Source: Cydia pomonella (Eukaryota; Arthropoda; Insecta; Lepidoptera; Tortricidae). Taken from it: DNA of 64,000 nt. The position numbers and the translations under genes are program-made. Where the stretch lies: contig NC_084716.1 in the NCBI RefSeq assembly GCF_033807575.1, positions 6,758,001-6,822,000 of the forward strand. Direction: 5' to 3'. The notes beneath the pieces are model-generated. The model did no database searches, had not been told where the DNA came from, and saw only the letters and a program-made list of their open reading frames with translations. Positions 49,881 through 62,594 of the stretch are shown here, in pieces (the stretch's first letter is position 1; each line of letters opens with the position of its first letter).

Positions 49881-50832
49881 TTTGATCATCTTCTTCTATT
49901 CTTCCGATATATGTAACTGTTGTTCGGGCATTGTAATCTTTTAATATGAGGGTAAGTCGTCCCGGAGCAAATTCGGGGGTAGACAAAAAACCTCTGACGT
50001 TCTCCTCTCGGCACGGGCGCGGCCTGCAACGCATGTCGTCTGTGCGCTATTATTTCCAAAAATCGGTATTTTGGTGTTTTCGGCGAACATAATATGGACA
50101 TACTGTTACTTAGAAAGTGCCAAGATAAGCACAAGGCTATCTTTAAAATTAGCAGAACATATGAAAATTAGAGAAGTATAACTAATGGAATAAAAATGAA
50201 CACATATAACCATACAGCATCAGACGTTTTCTTTTATAATATACAGGAAAGGATTTTACGAGCGATTCTAGTAAAGGAGCCGACGGACAACTCTCGAATA
50301 AGCATTAATGTACGCTATGGAACAAGCGCACTGTACTTTAAACATAGAAAAGTAGTATAACCAAAACGGTATAGGAAGCCTGTTCTGTTTTGGCCGTATT
50401 TTGCCACGTGCCACTACACAAAGAAAGCTACGTGGTATGAGACCAACAACCTCGAATTTCTGGAAAAAGACCATAATCCTCCCGTTGCCCTGAGTTGCGC
50501 CCCAACTAAAAATATTGGGCTAACGTGAAACAAAGGCTCTTAAAATATAAAACTAATGCAACGTCAGTTCATAACTTCAAGCGAAAGTGGAACGAAGTTT
50601 CAAAACTAATCACGGTTTCAGCCATACTGAAACTACAGACTGAATCAGTTGATTTAACAAGTATAATAGTCAATCATGTATTTCTATAACCTCTACTATC
50701 ATGGTATTTTATATTCACAGTGAGATCCTTTTAAGGAAACATCTGTACTCCAATATGTAACCAACATTTTATTGTACCTGCACGTTCCATGTATGTTTCT
50801 GTGTTATCTCCTTGATAAATAAATAAATAAAT
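49881..50832. other. No gene seen
   Basis: Almost 1 kb of unassigned DNA. A short LINE/SINE-like 'tgataaataaataaataaat' lies at about 50813. Confidence 0.35.
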
Positions 50833-51364
50833 GGCAATGCCAAAAATGAATTATTGCAGACAGCCGAAATTATTGAAGATTTAGATCAGCTCATTGACTG
50901 TACAAATGGCCCGGTTAGTTACAAGGTCATAAAACAAGTTTTCATCAGAACAAATGGAAAAACATATAAAGAAAAAATAAACAGTCTAAAATTTTGAAAG
51001 CTGGCAATAATGTTACCTTAAAAAAATGTTAGGTGTGTTAAAGGATACATAATACCAATGTCTTACCTTCAGGATATATGGGATTTTGTAAACGCCAGAG
51101 GAATAAAATATTTGAACCTGCGTCATGAACCAGGATTCGCTGGAGAATCTTTTTGGATTAATAAGGCAACACAGTCGGACAAACAGTAATCCCACATGTT
51201 ACCATTTTGGTTCAGCATTAAAATCATCAATTTTGACGCGCTTAAGTACGCCCGCACTACGTGGTGCGAATTGTGAGCAAAACGACAGCCAAATAATTTT
51301 TGATTATCACGATGTCGGTTTGACACAAAAGGTGCCTTATAAGAACAACATAAGCACCCGCTGA
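50833..51364 (+). pseudogene. P-element/THAP9-like transposase fragment
   Basis: ELLQTAEIIEDLDQLIDCTN fits the 'FI...D.LFD.LN' helix of P-element transposases. Then, at 51125, MNQDSLENLFGLIRQHSRTN with NPTCYHFGSALKS is the hallmark 'NQD.LEN.FG.iR..gG.n.NPt..qF..alk' block near the C-terminus. The frame between them is broken by shifts and stops. THAP domain and catalytic core are absent. Confidence 0.75.
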
Positions 51365-53820
51365 TATCTGGACCTACAAAAACGCAGTGCGTGTGCGTAG
51401 TGACTTATTGCCATGGTATGTGGTCACTAGCGGTTGTTCATGGTGTACCAGGGACCCGAATCCCTTACCATTATAAGGGTTTTTAAGCGCGGTTTATTAT
51501 CATAGCTCCTCCATTCATTCTTATTTGAAAAACCCGAACGTGTGAGTTAATCAAGTTAAGCCGAAACCTTAACCTATAGGGTTAATGAGTTATTCAGCAT
51601 TGAGCGCAAACAATATTTGGCTAAAGTGAGTGAATGAGTGAAGTACAGATACGACTTATTTTTGATTGAAGTTCTTCGAATAATATTGTGCTGCACAGGT
51701 TTGCTCCGACGCACGCGCCGGCCGGCAGCGGCGGCGTTTGTCAAAGACACCGCTACATGCTACCTTTTGTTTGTTTGTTTAACAAATCTGCACCTAATTA
51801 TTAAATGAATAGATATAAGTTCTGTCCGAAATCAAATCTATCGCACTCGTTCTCGTTTTGGTAATTTGTTTGTTTGCCTATAAAGTTTGTTGCGACCAAT
51901 CGCGCGCGTGATGCGAACTCATCAACCAATCGCGTTGTGGCGTCAGACTGCACGATTGGCTCGAATTCGTGTGCGTGACACCGCTGTACTGGCCCCATTC
52001 TTATTGACCGTAAGGCTCGTCCTTATATTTATATGTCAATGGTGTCTATAAAATAATAATTCAAACAAATTGTGTTCTGGCTCTAAGTAGATTGGTATTT
52101 CACTGTACACGTACCTACAATGCCACCAACTACGAAAGACGCAGTTTATCGCTATTTTATATAATATATATGATGATGATATGATGAAGTGTCCAATACT
52201 AGTTTGTGTCAACTATGTAATAATAAAAAGGTAAATAACTATTAATATTCGACCTATCTATAAGTAGGTACTCACCTACAGGTAGGGGCTCTAAAATAGG
52301 GCATGACCTTATATGCGTAGAATAGAAATGATTTTTTTTGAAATTTCGTTTAGTAGAAGTTTTGTACGTAAATCGTTTACTCGCTCTAACTTTTTTGTAA
52401 TGCGATTGCTAGCAATGAAAACTAATACCCGACATAGATATATGCTACCAGAATGCCAAATTTCATGATCCTACAGCATGTCGTCTTAAAATGAGCGCGT
52501 AACTTCATTAATGAGAGCAGCTGCTTACGTGTGACTCTTAATTAGTCAGTACTTTTGTTACACCTTGTGCAACAAACGGTATAAATAAAATATATATTGC
52601 TTAGTACCCAATACCCTTAGTAAAAGCCTACAGCTTATTTTGGAACTAGACCAATCTGTCTGAAAGTGATATTTATTCAACTACAGTGTAAACTCTTTAT
52701 TTAGTCTTCTGACCGAGCATTTCTTTATCGCTATAAAGAGTTATCGTTATATGGAGTAAATAAAAAATAAAAAACAAATTAACAACGAAAAAATGTATTT
52801 GATTTTACAGTTTCAAAGTTCGTTTACGACATGGACTACGGCACACGAGGCACCTGGTGTGTTTAGTTCGACACCATCATTTCCAAGTAAACCATATGCA
52901 CCTAACGTAATGATACGGGTAAGGTCGTAAAAAAATATACTATTTAAACATTTTGAAGTGAGCCCACGTTTTCATCCGAATAAAAGGTGCTTAATCAATG
53001 AAAAATCATTATTGTTTTATTAGAATGTCGTAATTATATCCTAAACTTAACGTAGCAATAACTAGATTTATTCTACTGTCGTCTACAAAAATAAAAAATA
53101 TTTCGTTATACTGAACAAAATACAACCTCCATAGAAAAAATAATTGTCTCCTTACTACCCAAGAATAGTATAATTTGCATAGAAAAAAAAATATGTGTAG
53201 TGGATTTAAATTTCCACTGTACTTTTTAATAGCGATAAAAATGTCGTGTAATAATCTATACATTATTTAAATAAAGCAATCCTAGAACACAAAAAACATA
53301 ATCTTGAAACGTGTCTCCAAAATGTTTCTAGTGTGTTATTCGAATTTGATATTACGGTAGATTTTTGGTTTACTCGACTAGGCAACATATTCGACCAATT
53401 TTAGGTGTGGCAACACCTTACGTAAACTGTCAAATATCACTTTTCACATCACTATTCATTTTGTGGTCGCGATAGTCATCTGCAGTAAATTTCTGGTTTT
53501 AGTGCGCATGTTTCGGGCATTTGTTTTGTGATTTGTATAAGGTAAGTACGAAATTATTGTTTATTACACCCCGAATTATGAAAGTACAGGCAATGAACTG
53601 AGTAAACTCGTGGTTTAAATTGAAATCGAAGTAAATTTCTGGCTGGTATTGGTATTTTCGAGTGTGTTTGTTCCAGTTCGTTATGTGTGTTATGTTGGTA
53701 TGTTATGTCACACACCGGAATTTTTTAAGGTGGTTGTACACGAAAGGTAACCGATTTTGGCGAAGTCAAAATGAGGGTTATGTTATTCTCACAAGTGAAG
53801 TGTAACTTTATGCAGATATA
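51365..53820. other. No gene; probable dispersed repeats
   Basis: 2.4 kb without a convincing gene. 51860-52020 ('gcgaccaatcgcgcgcgtga', 'acgattggctcgaattcgtg') resembles a dispersed lepidopteran repeat that I remember. 52684-52780 ('acagtgtaaactctttattt', 'aaagagttatcgttatatgg') could be a pogo-like end. A GTAAGT donor at 53542 after a GC-richer stretch might mark a host 5' exon, but no ORF supports it. Confidence 0.35.
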
Positions 53821-54277
53821 CACGGTTCTACATGAGGAAACCGAAAGATTTTGACAGTGTATTACTGATCACATTTAGAGACTAAAATGTCATATAAACT
53901 TTTCTGGATTTCGCCTAGTTTCAGAGTTAATACCAATGTAAAAAAAATATCTTCTTATCGTAACTTAGTGCAAAACGCCTTTTTGATCGCGATGATGACA
54001 TTATGGGGCGTAGTCTAAATATCCTTATTGATAGATGTTAAAAAGTGACAAGTAACCTTTGCAAGAACTAGTTTTTACAAAAAAAGAATCGTAAAAAAAT
54101 ATTTTCAGTGCCAGTTTTACCATAACATTAACTTTTTATGTACAAATACGTTCAAAAGTTGAAAAAAAAAAAAAATTTTTGGCGTAATTTACTGAAACTG
54201 ATATAACATTTTTTCCTTCTTTTGGCCTCAGAAGTACGTGGTTAAAATCTTTCGGGTTCCTCTAAGCACCGTGTATA
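53817..54277. mobile_element. ~453-bp MITE (53821-54273), TATA flanks
   Basis: Inverted ends of about 50 bp: TATACACGGT.CT.......(G)AGGAA.CCGAAAGATTTT on the left and the complement on the right, with TATA at both borders (TA or TATA duplication). Non-coding interior. Family not assigned. Confidence 0.75.
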
Positions 54278-54933
54278 ACGATTATGGTATGTGCGATATT
54301 TATCAAACTTTGTATTGGTGTATCCATGGTGTATCTTTAAAATTATCTCGGTGTATTCGTTGCGCAACTGTATGAAGAATATTGTTGGCTATTGAATGTT
54401 ATCGGCTATGGGTATGGGCTGGAAGTCTGCTAAAAATTTAACTTTTACAATATTTAATGAAAACACAAAGATGTCATTTATCTTATTGATGTTTATTTTA
54501 GATTTACGTCTCCGGTGTTTTATTATTTTTATTTATTTTGTTTCAGATGCCTACTCCGGCCGAAAAGCAAAAACAGTACAGGGAACGGCTAAAATATATA
54601 AATCCTCTATGTTGTTAATAGTATGTGGAGCCCAGTTCAGTCGAACGTAAACCATTAATTTTATTGTGATGATGACGTCAAACAAAGATTATTTTAGCTT
54701 TTCGAATTATTTTTTGTTATTACTAATGCAAATGAAAAGTTTGCTTCCTATTGTTAATTAGTGGATTTGAATTTCGTACAAATAAAATAAATATATAAAA
54801 TTGTAACTGCATTTTTTTAACCTAACATAGTCAAATGAGCACTAAGCTTTACAATATTCCAGTGCGTTATTGTGTTATAGTGTGTTATATCTTCCAGTGT
54901 GTTGATTTACAATTATTTGCGACCTTACCCATA
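54278..54933. other. Short spliced-looking ORF start, no gene confirmed
   Basis: TTGTTTCAG at 54540-54546 precedes ATGCCTACTCCGGCCGAAAA, giving MPTPAEKQKQYRERLKYINP, then a stop. Similar 'M.k(T/S)PAE...(E/Q)YR(E/Q)R' openings occur in insect repeat-associated proteins, but nothing follows. Possibly a truncated exon. Confidence 0.3.
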
Positions 54934-55157
54934 CACGTGTTTAAGGTAATTAAAAATAATAAAAGAAAGACGGCTGTTTATAACCTCAGAAGTTTCGGAA
55001 CCGCAATACACGTGTTTAAGGTAATTAACAACAATAAAAGAAAGGGCTGTTTATAACCTCAGAAGTTTCGGAACCTCAATACACGAGTTTAAGGTAATTA
55101 ACAATAATAAAAGAAAGACGGCTGTTTATAACCTCAGAAGTTTCGGAACCTCAAAGA
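54934..55157. repeat. Three tandem ~74-bp units
   Basis: Units begin cacg(t/a)gtttaaggtaatta at 54934, 55008 and 55081, each ending 'cagaagtttcggaacc'. Differences are few substitutions and a 1-2 base indel. Confidence 0.92.
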
Positions 55158-56066
55158 TTTGCCGGTATCTTTTGTTAAATGATTAGAAAACATGAACAAT
55201 AACACCAATAATAAATATTTACTGTGTCAAAAATGAACACATTTCTTCGTAATAGAGAATGGCGGTTGCGCTATAGAGAGTTTATCAATGTATGGGTTTT
55301 AAGTTCAACCAACCAAATTGTTCTCACTTCTACGTTATAGGGAATTTATCGTCGTCAGAGTAAGCAACCACAAATCTCAAGAACCACCTTAGCAAAAAAC
55401 ATGCAACTGAATATCAAATTGTTACTGGTCTTAATTCTCAAACATCCAGTCAAAATAGTACTGAGAGTGACATACCACCTATAATAGAAAAAAAAACGTC
55501 TTAGTCTAAGAAAAAATGTAGAAATTAAAAAGTGGCAACACTATAGTGTCGTCCCTTTCAAATCAATCCAAGTGGAGTCCAGACGGGGGGCTGGTGACAT
55601 CAACCGATTTGATCGGAAAAATTACTGGCGCCAATCTCGTCTTAGCGTCTACACGTACACAATTTCATCTCCAATTTCAAATTTATGGTGACATTAAAGC
55701 GCTCTAAATTAAAAATAATGCCCCCAAATGCGCATACTAGGGTCACACATTGGTATTCCGCATAATCATCTGTGGAACCCCTAAGAACGACAAGTGACAT
55801 GACATTACTTTCGTTCATTCAATCCATTCGTGACAGCTTTAATAAACACTGATGCCAGATGGGAGGTAAACCTACTTTCGTATTTTTTTAAATTATTATA
55901 TGTAGGGCTCCCAAAAATAATAAAATAATGATTTTTTTAATTTGTGTTTCCTTACATTCCATAGTTTATATTTAAGACACAAATAATTGGCTCAGTATGA
56001 GTCGAACACGCTCACTGGTCTCCTATATTTTCAAAGTATGTATTTCAAAGGTCTCCTATCGCCGCA
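55158..56066. other. No gene seen
   Basis: About 900 bp with no recognised feature. Confidence 0.35.
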
Positions 56067-56440
56067 TAAAGTTTGCCCAGCAAAAAGATAAAAACCTGCA
56101 ACTTCGAACCCCTGAAAGAGGAAGACATAATGGACAATTATGAAGACTATGTAAGAAATTTGGCCATAGGTTATGGCGAAACCACTATGCCTTTATTACA
56201 AACATATGAACCAGCAAATGTTCATGCAGTGGAGTGGGATCATGGGTATGGTCAAGAAAGTTTACAGGATACTCGTAGATTGTTCAAGATTTGCTACTCA
56301 AAGATATAACTAATGAGCAGATAAAGGAAGTGGAACTACAGATCAGGCAACAAGATAATTCTTCGCTGTGGCATGAAATGCGTTCATGTAAAATAGTAGC
56401 CAGTGTATTCTATATGGTCAGTCATTGCACCCATATTTCC
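56067..56440 (+). pseudogene. YqaJ-like nuclease fragment (transposon-associated)
   Basis: Two overlapping frames: PLKEEDIMDNYEDYVRNLAI ... ANVHAVEWDHGYGQESLQ, then ITNEQIKEVELQIRQQDNSS and LWHEMRSCKIVASVFYMV. The latter matches the start of the YqaJ recombinase-like nuclease domain ('i..iE..TR.Q..s..W...R..RiTAS.f'). In insects such domains occur in ORFs of ISL2EU-type and related transposons. Only the N-terminal part remains, with a frameshift at about 56290. Confidence 0.45.
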
Positions 56441-56524
56441 AAAAAGGTCATAATCATAATACCTAGTCTAGCCATAAGAAAAAGGAAAAAGAGAAAACAT
56501 AGATACGTTTTGAAAATCTATTGA

Positions 56525-57183
56525 AGAAAATGCGGCAAGGATGTCGAGTGATCGTCAATGTACTCCGGCAGCGATCGTTTCGCACTTTCGCCGAATCGTG
56601 CAAGGTCGCGCGCCATTGGTGCGAGCGACGTTGCTAAGCAACGCGCCACGGCCGCTTCGACGTCGCGAAACTCTTCATCAAGCTGATGTCAATGACGTAA
56701 TTTAGAGTCACTTCAGTAGTCACTAATCTGACATTAAACTGTAAAAACAACATTACTACCGTTCTGTTTACTAACGTTAAACAACTACATTAATTCATTT
56801 TTTTTTCTGTTGTAGATAATTTTTATTACAAACGAACTTAAGAACCAGTGTATGGAGCATTTAGCTAATGCGGCTTTACCCTCAAGGGTAACAATAGTCA
56901 ACTGTCCGTGGTTTGATTCAAAGCTTCCACGACGAACTCTCAAAGTTCGCGAGCGGAACGCGGTGTGCTTGCAGCGAGTCGATGACGGCCCAGGTACTCA
57001 TTGCGTAGCTGTAACCGTTGCATATTAGGCCCTTCGCTCACGGAGCTACTCAAAAAGAACTAGTTACAAACGTAAATTGCTAACGAGTTGCTTGAGCGTC
57101 ACCGCCCATACATTCTCATTGAGGTTCGCACACGACGCGACTAGTCACAAACCGTTTAGTAACGCGTCAGCAACTGATCGTGC
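56525..57183. other. No gene; GC-richer patches
   Basis: Patches at 56560-56690 and 56930-57000 contain clustered gcgagcg/cgcgc motifs like PIF/Harbinger subterminal DNA, but I find no paired ends. Confidence 0.3.
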
Positions 57184-57234
57184 ATGACGCGTCGTGCCGG
57201 TCTCCGCGCTACTGGTTACCAGTTTTCTGTGATT

Positions 57235-57400
57235 TTGGAAAAAAGCGAGCAAACCTTAAATATTAAATTTGTGCAGGAAGTGGAAAAGTATCCATGCTTA
57301 TATAATTATACACTGTCGGATTACTCACGAAAGGACTGTAACCTAAAAACATATAGACCGCGAGCCAGGAACAGATTTCCATGACCAATCTCGCCTTCCA
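57235..57400 (+). pseudogene. MADF-domain N-terminal fragment
   Basis: NIKFVQEVEKYPCLYNYTLS then DYSRKDCN matches the opening of the MADF domain ('Fi..Ve+yP.LYn..l.dYs.kd...W..I'). The conserved Trp-containing continuation is not found downstream, so it is truncated or a first exon. It may come from another PIF/Harbinger accessory gene or a host MADF gene. Confidence 0.5.
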
Positions 57401-58217
57401 AACGATTACGCGTATAGTTGCCGCTGTCGCTCCGTTGATGGCTTGAGGAATGGCAGCTACCAAAATCGATCGTCGACTCCCGCTTGATGATAGATGATAG
57501 TTTAGAAGCTATTGTGAATTTTAAAAAGTCGTCAGCCGGTTGTATCGCGGTGTAATCAATAATTATTAAAAATAAGCGCTTTACCTTTTTATGATAGTGA
57601 TAACAAAATCATGATACTTTGCATGTAGCACTCCATCAGGCGTTTCAATAAACGGATTCATTAAGCATACTTTGCGGACATTAAGTGTAATGTGGTAAAT
57701 GGCCACTTGCCAGTGTTTCGCAGCGACGCTAGTTTGTGGCGACATAAACGCATATTGCTTGTCGCGGCGTAACCTCAATGTATATAAAAATAGGATGATC
57801 TCAATATTTCCGACTACCACACTTTATTACCGCTATCTCTGTGTGCTGTTTTATACCTTTTTATTAGCTAGAGAAGCTTCACACAATACGGTAGTTGTGG
57901 CATACTAGATCTTTCGTATGCACAAAAAATGCGGGTTGAAAGCCGGTTGCGGCGATTTTGCGACAGAGCACGGCGGAGGTTTTTCGGCTCGCTATTTTAT
58001 TGAATAAAAATCAAAGGTTTGGTAAAGTTGCTATTGTTATGTCATGTGTAGTTAAATGAATCCTCAACATTTTTACGGCAGTCCACGTAAGTTAGCACAT
58101 TTGTATTACAATTATTTATTTAATTAAACTTTGTGACATATTCGGAACACTATGCATTAATGCCTTTTTTAACTATTTAAGACAAATGTTGCACATCATG
58201 CAGTCTGGTTATTTACT
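57401..58217. other. No gene confirmed
   Basis: A - strand ORF (57581-57820, 79 codons) ends at an AAAAAGGTAAAG donor-like site but has no recognisable domain. Otherwise AT-rich. Confidence 0.3.
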
Positions 58218-59848
58218 AAGGTCAACTCGGCGAAGACCGTCTGCCGGCGAAGGCCGTCTAGCAAGAATTACAGCAAATTCTGTACGAGGATGGCAACACA
58301 ATTTACGTAATGATAAAACAGTTCTAGTTCTTATAAATTTACACAGATGGCGCTACCTCTAGCATGAAGAGAAAAACCGGCCTTTCAAGTTTAGTCAGGT
58401 TGGCAACTCGTATTGGGAGTACAACACGCTGTCGTTAAAAAAAAATTTAAGTGATTAAACTGAAGTGTTTTTAAGATCGATACAGGTAAGTCTATTCTTT
58501 ATTAATGTATTTATATGAATATTATATTACAATAACCTTAAACTGGTTATTTCACGAAGATATTTCTGGTGGAAAAAAACTAACCTCAAAATGTAGTAGT
58601 GTCGAAGTCCGTCAAAAGTTTGGAGGCTAATATCGTCATATGCCGGTCTTCACCGTTTTCAGAAGTTGCCAACCTTTTCTGTATGTTTTTTTTTTTATTA
58701 TTGACCGTAGCGTTAGCGAAGATGCCGAAGATCTACGTTTTGACTCGGGCATTTTGCATTCTCTACAGGTCGCAACTCTCAACCGATTCTCGTGAAATTT
58801 TGTGGCCAGATTTTAAAATTTAATAGACTTTTTTGTCGATCTAATTTTAGATTTTTTTTTAAATGTAGAATTTCATAAAGAACTTAAGCGCCAATAATGT
58901 CTATGGCGCTTATGACTATTATGAGTTTAACTGTGATAATGATATTTATCATTTTTACATTTTCTAAACTTAACGCGTCAACAGCTCACAGAGCCACTAG
59001 TATATAATATATAGTTAACTAGTATACTTGCTCAAAATGTGACAAGAAAAGGTCGTGGACAATGGACATACTTATAAAATTCTTGATAGAGCAGTCGCCA
59101 TGGAATTTAAGATCGTGAGACTAAAAATGCCATATCTTAAAGGTGAAAACAGTAAGGGACCAACCTTGGTCAGCTGTTAAGCATTTTGTGTCTGTCTACC
59201 TCGAAATAGTTTATATGAATCAGCAGTTTATTTCACTGATGAATGTTATCACTTCCATTTCAATGCAATATACATTTGCTACTTTTTGTGGTATTCTTGG
59301 CCTCAATTTTTAAGAGTACTTAAATCAATACTCGTTTAGTATTTTACTTAAGAATTGTATTCATTAAAATACATTTGTATTGATCTCAATGTTTGATCTC
59401 ATTGTTTTATTAATACTTACCTGCGTGTTTTCGACCCCTGTATGGCGATGTATGCCGGTCTTACCCCACAAACGAAACTTTGCATGAAATCAGCCATAAT
59501 AAACCCTATTCTTGACATATTAGAGTCTACATTCAGTTGTTATTGTAGTTCGCACTCGTACAAACATCTATAATTACGTAGGTTGCCTATGTGTAGGTAA
59601 ATTCGCCATTAGACGATCTTAGCCGACATTGGCGCTGAGTTCGACCATTGCGACGTGTTTTAAAAACGAGTGTTTATTTCACTATCCGATGCCTTAAATG
59701 AGAATTTGGCAAGTTTAATTAGAAACCAACGAAATATTTTATCAACTAATTTCAGAAAATTTTACTTTCAGGCAACAGGATAGCTAAAATTTGTCAATTA
59801 AGTTCTTTTTAAATAAAGTATGCCGGTCTTCGCCGAGTTGACCTTACT
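58215..59848. mobile_element. Unclassified 1.63-kb inverted-repeat element (58218-59845)
   Basis: Ends AAGGTCAACTCGGCGAAGAC are exact inverted copies (about 22 bp) with ACT on both outer sides (58215-17, 59846-48). TATGCCGGTCTT recurs inside at 58639, 59451 and 59819, a subterminal-repeat pattern. No transposase remains; the only ORF (58599-58823) is unrecognised. Superfamily unknown. Confidence 0.7.
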
Positions 59849-59959
59849 TATATTCATATTTGGAACTGTATGCAGTATGATGCATTTGAAGTAGATTAGG
59901 GTTTCGTAGTTAAAAATAATATTGCATCGATTGAAATATACACATACGAGTATATATCG

Positions 59960-60120
59960 AAGTAGCTGAAGATGGTTTTAACCATTGGCCAGAATGGATC
60001 TCAGCTCGCCATAGATGCAAGTTAGCTGCATACAAAAACCCAAGTAATGTGCCAAAAGTGTAAATGTTTCTTATGTCTAAACAAAGATCGTAATTGCTTC
60101 AAGGAATTTAATTTTAACAA
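59960..60120 (+). pseudogene. piggyBac-like transposase C-terminal Cys-rich fragment
   Basis: HWPEWISARHRCKLAAYKNP is followed, in another frame, by QVMCQKCKCFLCLNKDRNCF. This fits the C-terminal Cys-rich domain of piggyBac-like transposases ('RC+..C......C.KC.v.LC....NCF..fH'). The catalytic part is not nearby. Confidence 0.55.
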
Positions 60121-60518
60121 TAAATGTTTGCAATAAGTATTATACTAAATCAACAACAAACAAAATTTTGGATGAAAGTGTTGATTAAGTATCTACAGCA
60201 GTACTGCATATTGTTCCAAATTTGGCAACTACAACATTCTACACTGCAGTGCATTTGTTCAAGATTTGTACGCAATTGTTTTTTCCAAAATGTAGTTATT
60301 AAAAACAATTATATATTTTTTTATTATTTTTCCTAGGCATATTACTTGTTTAGAATGACATATATTTTTAACTAGGTGATTAAAAATCCCATGCGGTAAA
60401 GGGTTAAGTATTTGTTCCGTTATTAACACAATTTCAAAGCAAGATTTATATGTACCGACTGATATCTCATGCGTTATGTGCCACTTACACTGAAATAAGG
60501 AGGTTGCTTAATCCATTT
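60121..60518. other. No gene seen
   Basis: AT-rich spacer. Confidence 0.35.
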
Positions 60519-60680
60519 TTAGGGTTCCGTACCAAAAAGGTACAAAAGGAACCCTTATAATGCGACTCTGTCCGTCCTTCTGTCTGTCACATTACTAAAT
60601 ATCTCGAGAAGTACTTAAGCTATCGATTTGAGATTTGGAATAGTAATGAACGACGCTAACCCAGACATATTGGAAGCGTA
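60519..60680. repeat. Dispersed lepidopteran-type repeat
   Basis: 'tagggttccgtaccaaaaag', 'gaacccttataatgcgactc' and 'gtccgtccttctgtctgtca' match a repeat I remember as very common in Lepidoptera ('AGGGTTCCGTACC...GGAACCCT.AT...TGTCCGTC.GTCTGTC'). Family recognition is from memory. Confidence 0.65.
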
Positions 60681-60739
60681 TTTATTTTATCTTATAATTT
60701 AATTTAAAACTGTAGTACACGAATTTTTCAAGAGATGGC

Positions 60740-62345
60740 GCCACGACGCTTGCCCACTCAATGTATCTACAACCAGTCAACGAACATGAAGTGTATAAAA
60801 CTATACAAGGTCTAAAAAGTAAACATAGTAATGACGTGGACGAAATACCTCCAACTTTGTTAAAAGCTTGTGCCAAGGAGCTGACCCGACCTTTATACAT
60901 ATTAATAAACCAATCGTTTGACCAGGGCATCTTCCCTGACTAATTAAAAACCGCACTAATAAAACCTATTCACAAAGGTGGAAAGTCAGAGGATATTACA
61001 AATTACCGCCCGATAGCACTCCTGCCGGCGATATCAAGTTTTTGAAAAGATAATGTGTAACCGGATCTGTAAATTCTTCGAGAAACATCAATTTTAGACG
61101 ATAGCCAGTACGGATTTAGGAAAAAGCGATCCACAACCCTAAGCTGTTTTCAAATATACTAACGAAATCCTCAATATTATGCAATCTTAACAACATGCAA
61201 TAGGCCTACTACTCGATCTAAGCAAAGCTTACGATCGAGTATCCCATGAGTCCCATGACATCCTTTTAAATAAAATGTACGGACTGGGAATCAGAGGCGT
61301 CGTCCACGATTGGTTCCGGTCCTATCTAACTCATCGCGCCCAAAAGGTAGTCATTGAATACTACAACAAGAACACCAATGAATACGAATCGATCCACTCG
61401 GCAAAAAAAGAAATTAAATGTTCTATACAACAAGGAAGTGTACTTTGGTGTATACTATTTCTCATTTATATTAATGATCTCCCAAAGGTAATAACAGCTA
61501 AAAGTATACTATTTGCAGATGATATCTCCCTTTAATTTCAGCACAAACGTTAAACATAATGATACACTTGAACACGCATTAAACTTTGTAAATGACTGGA
61601 TTAGTGACCATAATCTAATTATTAATTTAAAGAAAACGAAACTAATCCAATTCCATCCACATCAAAAGCGCTCACTTGATCTACGTTTAAAAATTAAAGA
61701 TGTCGCAATAGAAGAAGTAAATAATTTTATACTATTAGGTATAACAATAGATAAATACATGGATTGGAAGGAACACGTTCTACGTATTAAAACAAAACTT
61801 CCCGATTTACATATTTGCTAGCTACACTTCGAAGAACAACAACTTTAAAGACTTTGCTCTCAGCTTACTTACTATGCGTATGCGCACGCATGGATAAAAT
61901 ACGGTATTATTATGTGGGGTAACAGTACTGACGCGCACGATATATTGGTTATGCAAAAAAAAAATGCCTCCGCATCTTATTACACGTTCGTCCACGTGAA
62001 AGTTGCAGACCCCACTTTTCTGGACACGGTATATTAACCCCCCCGTGCCTTTTCATTCACGAGCTATGCATTTTTGTCCGTAAAAACCGCCACCTCTATA
62101 AAAAAAAAAAAACGATTCCCACATACACTTGTTCTGCCAGAATATAATATGCAATTATTCAAAAAGGGCCCATACTATACTGCAGCAAAATGCTATAATC
62201 ATTTACCACTCCACATTAAAGCGACCGAAAATGAAACTACATTCATGAAACAGTCGTCCCTAACACAAAAATGCTATTATACAGTAGAAGAGTTTCTGCA
62301 AGACAAATGAATACAATTTTATTTATTTGTCTTCTAGGAAAACCT
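60740..62345 (+). pseudogene. Decayed LINE with RT remnants
   Basis: The order is kept across frames. HEVYKTIQGLKSKHSNDVDE and IPPTLLKACA come first (start of RT), then a KPIHKGGKSEDITNYRPIAL block. Next are MYGLGIRGVVHDWFRSYLTH (61275), IQQGSVLWCILFLIYINDLP, LFADDISL (catalytic FADD), and DHNLIINLKKTKLIQFHPHQ with FILLGITIDKYMDWKEHV. The C-terminal end is YNHLPLHIKATENETTF (62200). Many stops and shifts. CR1/jockey superfamily, 5'-truncated at about 60.74 kb. Confidence 0.8.
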
Positions 62346-62594
62346 GCATTGTAATTATTTTTAAGAATGTATTTATTTATAAGAAGCATCTGTCATTGCC
62401 ACACCCGATATGGGTATCATGTATTGAGACAATTTTATTGTTACCTGAGACCTGACATATGTACATACATGTAAGCAATTAAAATTAAATAAAAATAAAT
62501 ATTTTATTAAGTCAGTTCCAAATTTTCCATGTCTCCCACAAACATGCATCATTTGAGTTATGAGAATTTTATTTAGGTAGATAGGTATTTTCAT

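Noticed and set aside
53460..54620. Host gene with 5' exon at ~53.5 kb and coding exon at 54547
   Set aside because: Only one donor, one acceptor and a 23-codon frame ending in a stop support it, and a MITE lies between. Too weak to call.
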